Shown here: positions 7,041-11,047 of the stretch, one piece after another
Layout: each line of letters opens with the position of its first letter
Numbering within the stretch: the first letter of the stretch is position 1
Assembly: GCA_002428895.1 (NCBI GenBank)
Contig: DIYC01000162.1
Location: 494-11,540 of the forward strand
Source of the DNA: Burkholderiales bacterium UBA6064
GTDB taxonomy: Bacteria; Pseudomonadota; Gammaproteobacteria; Burkholderiales; Burkholderiaceae_B
Direction: 5' to 3'
DNA: 11,047 bases
Notes under the pieces: generated by a model
What the model was told of the DNA's origin: nothing
The model's input: only the letters and a program-made list of their open reading frames with translations
The model's database searches: none
Program-made: the position numbers and the translations under genes

Positions 7041-7074
7041 CAGCTTTTATTACCTTCTCACTAGGCAAAATAAA
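7041..7074 (+). pseudogene. Direct repeat copy 2: orphan 3' end of an alpha/beta hydrolase gene
   Basis: Read on the plus strand from the AAC at 7038, this encodes NQLLLPSH and a TAG stop, the same C-terminus as the hydrolase gene ending at 4787. Similarity stops abruptly at 7037 on one side and near 7074 on the other. It is a gene-end fragment with no start and so cannot be expressed as a protein. It may be the original gene end displaced by insertion of 4798-7040. Confidence 0.75.
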
Positions 7075-7092
7075 AATAAAGGGTATACACCC
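7066..7092 (-). terminator. Weak terminator-like hairpin on the minus strand
   Basis: Read on the minus strand, GGGT and ACCC (7081-7092) form a 4-bp stem with a 4-nt loop, followed by TTTATTTTTATTTT. The stem is short. It could insulate the 715-residue gene from minus-strand transcription arriving from cysB, but no gene ends at it. Confidence 0.25.
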
Positions 7093-7105
7093 CTAAATTC
7101 CCCGC

Positions 7106-7133
7106 TTTAACTCCCCACTGAATATTTTATAAA
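7106..7133 (+). promoter_or_regulatory. Candidate promoter for the 97-residue gene
   Basis: TATAAA (7128-7133) is preceded at 16 bp by TTTAAC (7106-7111), giving a transcript start near 7140 and a short leader before the ribosome binding site GGGAG (7156-7160). The -10 is good and the -35 weak. Confidence 0.35.
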
Positions 7134-7166
7134 TAGAACTAACCAAGATATTCATGGGAGAAAATA

Positions 7167-7460
7167 ATGAGCTTGAGCATCGCAGTAAGCAACACAAATG
7201 AAAAGTTTTCACACCCCTCGGTAACTCGCCAGCACCGAGCACGCACACGTTTTTTAAGCCGTATAGCGAGTTTATACCCTATTGGCAAAACTGTTTATAT
7301 TAACGGCAGCGAGGGCAACGTGTTGGGTTACAACATTTCTGATTTTGGAAGATGGTTAGGGGTAAGCCACCCCGTTTTGGTGAAACTAAAAAATGATCAA
7401 GTCTTTTTTTGTCGGTTAAGTGATTTGTCAGACAACCCGAAACAACCTACGTTTTTCTAA
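7167..7460 (+). CDS. Small hypothetical protein, 97 aa
   Basis: I do not recognise this protein. The ribosome binding site GGGAG with a 6-nt spacer before the ATG, and a clean stop 12 bp before the convergent cysB end, make it a convincing gene. Residues 1-35 are basic and Ser/Arg-rich (RQHRARTRFLSRI, 21-33). Residues about 36-88 have alternating hydrophobic strands, such as KTVYINGSEGNVLGYN (41-56) and HPVLVKLKNDQVFFCRL (68-84), which look like a small beta-barrel of SH3 or KOW type. There is no signal peptide or membrane segment. A nucleic-acid or protein-binding accessory role would fit the fold guess but is inference. It lies just beyond the hydrolase-end repeat, so it may be native DNA flanking the insertion. 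Confidence 0.78.
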   Translation: MSLSIAVSNTNEKFSHPSVTRQHRARTRFLSRIASLYPIGKTVYINGSEGNVLGYNISDFGRWLGVSHPVLVKLKNDQVFFCRLSDLSDNPKQPTFF

Positions 7461-7472
7461 AAAAATAAGACA

Positions 7473-8429
7473 TCAAATTTCATACGACTGACCACCTTGT
7501 AGCGCTTTGTTCACAACATGGGTGGTTAGCGATGGACTAAATAACGTAATAAATTCATAAATCACCGAACGCATAAACGCACCTCGCCTTAAGGCAATTC
7601 GTGTGGTGTTAAAACCAAACAAGTGACTGGCAGAAACTGCCACTAAATCGCTGTCTTTTTGCGCATCAAAAGCCAAATCAGCAATAATTCCCACACCTAA
7701 ACCCAACTGTACATAAGTTTTAATCACGTCGGCGTCAATCGCCTCTAAAATCACATCAGGTTGAATATTGGCCTTTTTAAACGCATTGTCAATTTTAGAA
7801 CGACCGGCAAAATGAGCTTCATATGTAATCAGCGGCATGTATTCAAAATCATTGATAGCGAGGCGAGACGATGAATCGCCAATAAATGGCGCCAAAATGG
7901 ATGATTTTTTGGGCGCAATCACCACATGCCCCCATTGGAAACAGGGCAAAGTGATTAACTTAGGCTCGTTAGCTAAAGCTTCGGTTGCAACTGCTAAATC
8001 GGCAATGTCTTTGCCTACCCAATCGACCAACTGATCGGGAGTACCTTGCTTTAACACCAATTTAACTTTTGGAAAACGTTGACGAAATGCGGCTACAGCC
8101 CCAGGCAGTACATAACGCGCCTGAGTATGCGTCACGGCAACAGTTAAACGCCCTGAATCGCCCGCAGAAAATTCTTGGCCAACACGTTTAATATTTTCTA
8201 ATTCAGCCAAAACACGTTCGCAAGATTGTAGCACTAGCTCACCGGGCAAAGTTAAACCACGAATTCGCTTACCGTAACGTTGAAAAATCTGAAAACCAAG
8301 CTCCTGTTCAAGCTCAATAATTGCTTTAGACACCCCTGATTGTGACGTAAACAATGCTTTTGCCACTTGAGTTAAGCTAAAATCCTGCTTGACTGTTTCG
8401 CGAACAAATCGGATTTGATGCAAATTCAT
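7473..8429 (-). CDS. cysB: CysB-type LysR transcriptional regulator of sulfur assimilation
   Basis: This is a 318-residue LysR-type activator (E. coli CysB has 324). The N-terminal winged helix-turn-helix covers about 1-60 (LHQIRFV, then ALFTSQSGVSKAI at 25-37, where CysB has a TSQPGISK motif). A linker helix and the periplasmic-binding-like effector domain follow (about 90-300). Thr100, Thr102 and Gln103 (in THTQARY), Thr149 and Thr202 fall at the same numbers as the ligand-contact residues I recall from the Klebsiella CysB structure. The start at 8427-8429 was chosen because AAGGTG lies 9 nt upstream and the family begins M-x-L-x-Q-x-R; the frame stays open to 8471. It is divergent from cysI-DUF934-cysH, which it presumably activates when sulfur is limiting, with N-acetylserine as inducer in the known family members. 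Confidence 0.93.
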   Translation of the reverse strand: MNLHQIRFVRETVKQDFSLTQVAKALFTSQSGVSKAIIELEQELGFQIFQRYGKRIRGLTLPGELVLQSCERVLAELENIKRVGQEFSAGDSGRLTVAVTHTQARYVLPGAVAAFRQRFPKVKLVLKQGTPDQLVDWVGKDIADLAVATEALANEPKLITLPCFQWGHVVIAPKKSSILAPFIGDSSSRLAINDFEYMPLITYEAHFAGRSKIDNAFKKANIQPDVILEAIDADVIKTYVQLGLGVGIIADLAFDAQKDSDLVAVSASHLFGFNTTRIALRRGAFMRSVIYEFITLFSPSLTTHVVNKALQGGQSYEI

Positions 8430-8486
8430 GACTAAGTCACCTTGCTCTTTATTCACGTACGGAATATACAAATTGAAAAAGTATCG

Positions 8487-8515
8487 TTTAAATTATAAAG
8501 CAAAGCCACTATACT
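8487..8515 (+). promoter_or_regulatory. Candidate CysB-dependent promoter of the cysI operon
   Basis: TATACT (8510-8515) is a good -10, with only TTTAAA (8487-8492) at -35 spacing. A weak -35 is typical of promoters needing a LysR activator. Transcription would begin near 8522 and give a leader of about 183 nt, which contains the transporter remnant. The AT-rich stretch upstream could hold CysB half-sites, but their consensus is too loose to place by eye. Confidence 0.4.
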
Positions 8516-8519
8516 TCAA
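8492..8519 (-). promoter_or_regulatory. Promoter of cysB
   Basis: On the minus strand a consensus TATAAT -10 (8492-8497) follows TTGAAG (8514-8519) at 16 bp. It lies 63 bp before the cysB ATG and overlaps the opposing -10 of the cysI operon, as expected if CysB bound here controls its own gene as well as the operon. Confidence 0.6.
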
Positions 8520-8559
8520 CAGCAATCGTGACTCCACGAGGATAAGTTGTGCCATTTAA

Positions 8560-8679
8560 AATCAATTCCGCTTATGTGATCTAAGTATCACTTTAGGCAG
8601 CTACTTAAGTCGAGCAGTCCCCGACCGCTATCTCCGAGATATTTTAACCACGGTGCTGGCAGGTATTGCTGCAAAATAA
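8560..8679 (+). pseudogene. C-terminal remnant of a TauE/SafE (TSUP) family anion permease
   Basis: In one frame, 39 codons run from a stop at 8557 to a TAA at 8677-8679. From about 8584 they read SITLGSYLSRAVPDRY followed by LRDILTTVLAGIAAK. This is the pattern of TauE/SafE permease C-termini: a Gly-Ser motif, then an R-VP-x-R-x-LR turn, then a final hydrophobic helix. No in-frame start precedes it and the rest of a ~250-residue protein is missing, so this is a deletion remnant. The stop lies 25 bp before the cysI ATG, the spacing expected of an upstream operon gene. TSUP proteins export sulfite or move sulfur oxyanions, which fits a sulfite-reduction operon. The family match is by eye and rests on about 30 residues. 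A 13-bp palindrome (8629-8641) lies within it. Confidence 0.55.
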
Positions 8680-8704
8680 ATCATGTCATTTAAATGAGTT
8701 AACT

Positions 8705-10381
8705 ATGTACAAATACGATGATTATGACCGCCAACTCGTTCAACAACGAGTTGCACAATTTAGAAATCAAACTGAACGCTACCTTAATGGTGAGTTAAGC
8801 GACGATGAATTTCGCCCTTTACGCTTACAAAATGGGTTATATATTCAACGACACGCACCCATGTTACGAGTGGCTATTCCTTATGGTTTATTAAATAGCC
8901 AACAACTGCGCACTTTGGCTCAAATTGCAGATCAATACGACCGTGGTTATGGTCACTTTACCACTCGGCAAAATATTCAATACAATTGGCCTACACTCGA
9001 ACGTGTACCCGACATTTTGGCAGATCTTGAGCAGGTTGAAATGCACGCCATACAAACCAGTGGCAACTGTATTCGCAATATTACCAGCGACCCGTTTGCA
9101 GGAATTGCTCTCGATGAATATGTTGATCCACGGCCCTATTGCGAAATTTTACGCCAGTGGAGCACCTTTCATCCTGAGTTTGCCCACCTACCCCGTAAAT
9201 TTAAAGTGGCTGTCAATGGCGCCAAAACTGACCGTGCTGCGGTTCAAGTTCACGACATCGGCATTAACTTATACCGCAACAACCACAACGAAGTGCTGGC
9301 CGAGATTTTAGCCGGTGGTGGCCTTGGTCGAACCCCTGTAATTGGCCCATCGATTAAACGTGATTTACCCTGGTACGAATTGCTGACTTACATCGAAGCC
9401 ATTATGCGTGTGTACAACCGTTATGGCCGGCGTGACAACATCTACAAAGCTCGCATTAAAATTTTAGTGCGTGCAATTGGTGCCGAGGCTTTTGCCCAAC
9501 AAGTAGAAGAAGAATGGCAACATCTGCGGGGTGGTGTGTCGGTAATTCCCCAAGTTGAACTTGACCGTGTATCCAAGTATTTTACTGCGCCCAGCTATCA
9601 ACACTTTTCGCCCAATGAGTTGGCGCAAATTAACCAGCAGCTTCAAGATCAACGCGCCCAAAATCCAGGTTTTGACAAGTTCTTAATTCGTAATTTAAAA
9701 GAGCACAAACAACCAGGTTACGCGGCCATTTCAATTTCGCTCAAGCGCAGTGGCGTGGCACCTGGTGACGCCAATTCCGATGAAATGCGCCACATTGCCA
9801 ATTTGGCAGACCAGTATTCATTTGGCGAATTACGCGTCACGCACGAGCAAAATTTTGTATTTTCTGACGTGCCCAAAAACCAGTTGTTCAATTTATGGCA
9901 ACAACTTAAAACCCACAACTTGGCCATGCCCAACATCGGGTTGGTATCTGATATTATTGCCTGCCCTGGGGGCGATTTTTGCTCATTGGCCAATGCCAAA
10001 AGTATTCCCATCGCACAAGCCATTACCGAATTGGTCGACGACATTGATTATCAATTCGACTTAGGCGACATCAGTGTCAATATTTCAGGTTGCATCAACT
10101 CTTGCGGTCATCACCACATTGGCAACATTGGTATTTTAGGTGTCGATAAAAAAGGGGAAGAATGGTACCAAATTACCTTAGGCGGTCAACAAGGCAACCA
10201 AGCCGCGATTGGTAAAGTGATTGGCCCATCATTTGGCGAAGCCGAAGTACCCAGTGTGGTCAAAAAGGTGCTCGATGTGTATGTTGAACAGCGACACGAC
10301 GATGAATTATTTATCGAAACCTTCGAACGCATTGGCCTAGACCCCTTCAAACTTCGTATCTATGGTCAGGAGGCTGCCTAA
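8705..10381 (+). CDS. cysI: Siroheme nitrite/sulfite reductase (assimilatory sulfite reductase, CysI)
   Basis: This 558-residue cytoplasmic enzyme carries out the six-electron reduction of sulfite to sulfide. It has the nitrite/sulfite reductase double layout: a ferredoxin-like half-domain near the N-terminus (RHAPMLRVAIPYG, then YGHFTTRQNIQ), a siroheme-binding region with TSGNCIRN, and a second copy of the halves. The 4Fe-4S/siroheme cysteines are Cys420-x5-Cys426 (ACPGGDFCSLA) and Cys463-x3-Cys467 (GCINSCGHHHIGNIG). The sequence closely resembles Burkholderiales and Pseudomonas CysI, which lack a CysJ flavoprotein neighbour. The start at 8705 begins MYKYDDYD, as in those homologues; an earlier TTG at 8666 is in frame but unlikely. 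Its ribosome binding site is weak, perhaps because translation was once coupled to the lost upstream permease gene. The stop shares one base with the next ATG. Confidence 0.96.
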   Translation: MYKYDDYDRQLVQQRVAQFRNQTERYLNGELSDDEFRPLRLQNGLYIQRHAPMLRVAIPYGLLNSQQLRTLAQIADQYDRGYGHFTTRQNIQYNWPTLERVPDILADLEQVEMHAIQTSGNCIRNITSDPFAGIALDEYVDPRPYCEILRQWSTFHPEFAHLPRKFKVAVNGAKTDRAAVQVHDIGINLYRNNHNEVLAEILAGGGLGRTPVIGPSIKRDLPWYELLTYIEAIMRVYNRYGRRDNIYKARIKILVRAIGAEAFAQQVEEEWQHLRGGVSVIPQVELDRVSKYFTAPSYQHFSPNELAQINQQLQDQRAQNPGFDKFLIRNLKEHKQPGYAAISISLKRSGVAPGDANSDEMRHIANLADQYSFGELRVTHEQNFVFSDVPKNQLFNLWQQLKTHNLAMPNIGLVSDIIACPGGDFCSLANAKSIPIAQAITELVDDIDYQFDLGDISVNISGCINSCGHHHIGNIGILGVDKKGEEWYQITLGGQQGNQAAIGKVIGPSFGEAEVPSVVKKVLDVYVEQRHDDELFIETFERIGLDPFKLRIYGQEAA

Positions 10382-10896
10382 TGACTTTTATCATTCAAAA
10401 ACCCAAACAAGGCCAAGCCCAGTTGGTTGAAGATCACTTCACTGTCGTTCAAGCCGAAAACCCAATTCCCGAAGCAGGTTCCATTTTAGTCGCATTGCCG
10501 ATTTGGCAAGCTAACAAAACACAACTTAGCGCCCGTGCGCAACAGGGCGAGCTTGGAGTCTGGCTTAGCCCCGATTGCAACCCTGAAGAATTGGCAGGCG
10601 ACCTACACACGCTTAAGTTAATTGCCTTTTATTTTCCGGTATTTAAATTCGGGCAGGGTTACTCAGGCGCGGTGCTCCTAAGAACGCGCTTTGGCTTTAC
10701 AGGTGAAATTCGAGCCTTTGGCGACATTTGGCGCGACCAACTGTTTTACCTTGCACGCTGCGGGTTTACTCAGTTTAAACTCAAACCCGGTAAATCGCTT
10801 GAAGATGCTTTAGAAGGGTTTAACGATTTCACCACACCGTACCAAACCAGTGCGGACGAATTACCCACTATTTTTAAATTAAGACACGGCACATGA
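10381..10896 (+). CDS. DUF934 family protein, conserved partner of CysI
   Basis: This 171-residue soluble protein belongs to DUF934. The conserved core is visible: FPVFKFGQGYSGAVLLRTRFG (85-105), then GEIRAFGDIWRDQLFYLARCGF (108-129). The family is found almost only next to this type of cysI in beta- and gammaproteobacteria, and its biochemical role is not established; help with electron delivery or assembly of sulfite reductase is a guess from context. The ATG overlaps the cysI stop by one base (TAATG), with an excellent CAGGAGG ribosome binding site 7 nt upstream. The stop overlaps the cysH start (ATGA). Both overlaps indicate translational coupling and balanced amounts of the three proteins. 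Confidence 0.93.
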   Translation: MTFIIQKPKQGQAQLVEDHFTVVQAENPIPEAGSILVALPIWQANKTQLSARAQQGELGVWLSPDCNPEELAGDLHTLKLIAFYFPVFKFGQGYSGAVLLRTRFGFTGEIRAFGDIWRDQLFYLARCGFTQFKLKPGKSLEDALEGFNDFTTPYQTSADELPTIFKLRHGT

Positions 10897-11047
10897 ACCC
10901 CATGCAAGAAGTTCCGATTGCTATTTTTCGCGGGCCTAATCAAGCGGACACCAACATTCAACATCAAGTTGTTCAACTTGAAGCCTTGCTTCAACGCATC
11001 AGCAGTGCGCATCAATCCGTTTGGTTTGCCAGTAGCCTAGCCGCCGC
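10893..11047 (+). CDS. cysH: Phosphoadenylyl/adenylyl-sulfate reductase, N-terminal part
   Basis: The first 51 codons of a CysH-type reductase run off the right edge. The family enzyme reduces PAPS or APS to sulfite using thioredoxin or glutathione, feeding CysI. After a variable N-terminus and a helix (VVQLEALLQRI), the sequence reaches VWFASSLAA, matching the phosphosulfate-binding loop usually written SSLGAED in this family. The 4Fe-4S cysteine pairs that would separate APS from PAPS reductases, and the catalytic Cys, lie outside the window. The start overlaps the DUF934 stop (ATGA); a second ATG three codons later is less likely. In related genomes cysD and cysN often follow. Confidence 0.85.
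   Translation, partial: MNPMQEVPIAIFRGPNQADTNIQHQVVQLEALLQRISSAHQSVWFASSLAA

Noticed and set aside
3630..7140. hrpII-type (TTCG-N16-TTCG) boxes for type III secretion upstream of the two orphan genes
   Set aside because: No pair of TTCG elements at that spacing was seen upstream of either gene.
4788..7166. Insertion sequence or integrase within the repeat-bounded segment
   Set aside because: No transposase or recombinase motif, no terminal inverted repeats, and the single gene is not mobilisation-like.
8575..8592. CRP-like site (GTGAT-N6-ATCAC) before cysI
   Set aside because: The TGTGA and TCAC cores are separated by 8 bases where CRP needs 6, and the stretch lies within the permease remnant, downstream of the likely promoter.
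8629..8641. 13-bp palindrome TATCTC-C-GAGATA as operator or riboswitch stem
   Set aside because: It falls inside the codons of the permease remnant (DRYLRDI) and is explained by that coding sequence.
8666..8704. TTG start giving a longer cysI, and an upstream ATG at 8471 for cysB
   Set aside because: Homologues begin at MYKYDDYD and M-x-L-x-Q-x-R respectively, and cysB has a good ribosome binding site before 8429.
9464..10064. Antisense and alternate-frame open frames within cysI
   Set aside because: Shadows of a strongly conserved coding sequence, with no start signals.

Overview
The window looks like chromosomal DNA of a proteobacterium, most likely a betaproteobacterium (Burkholderiales) with a fairly AT-rich genome. 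The strongest clue is the right end: a ~558-residue one-polypeptide nitrite/sulfite reductase, then a DUF934 protein, then cysH, translationally coupled and divergent from a CysB-type regulator. That layout and the reductase sequence fit the Burkholderiales/Pseudomonas type of assimilatory sulfate reduction better than the enteric cysJIH type. The taxonomic placement is inference from remembered protein sequences. No rRNA, tRNA, CRISPR array, transposase or integrase was seen.

Left block (1-2682, all minus strand): a TerC/Alx-type membrane protein, then a DevC-like FtsX-fold ABC permease and its ATPase, which runs off the left edge. Permease and ATPase are separated by 3 nt and form one unit. 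No membrane-fusion protein lies upstream of them. The terC-like leader carries two mutually exclusive small hairpins next to the ribosome binding site.

Middle block (2683-7460), the accessory part: two unrecognised proteins on the minus strand, a 257-residue protein with a proline-rich linker and a 715-residue helical, hydrophilic protein with a lysine patch. Between them lies a plus-strand alpha/beta hydrolase of the kynurenine-formamidase-like type. The last codons and 3' flank of the hydrolase (4764-4797) are repeated at 7041-7074, just beyond the 5' end of the 715-residue gene. The two copies match at 32 of 34 bases and the coding differences are synonymous. The 715-residue gene therefore sits alone between two copies of the hydrolase 3' end, as if a 2.2-kb segment had been inserted there and had rebuilt the gene end. 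A 17-bp perfect palindrome lies in the leader of the 715-residue gene. A 97-residue protein with a good ribosome binding site follows beyond the second copy.

Right block (7473-11047): cysB (minus) and the divergent operon cysI-DUF934-cysH (plus). CysB would sense sulfur status and activate sulfite production and reduction: CysH makes sulfite from activated sulfate, CysI reduces sulfite to sulfide, and DUF934 is a conserved partner of unknown role. Between the overlapping divergent promoters and cysI there is a short in-frame remnant resembling the C-terminus of a TauE/SafE (TSUP) sulfite/anion permease. This suggests the operon once began with a transporter gene that has been almost entirely deleted.

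No gene-free stretch exceeds 300 bases. The longest, 3630-3917, holds only weak promoter-like elements for the genes on either side.
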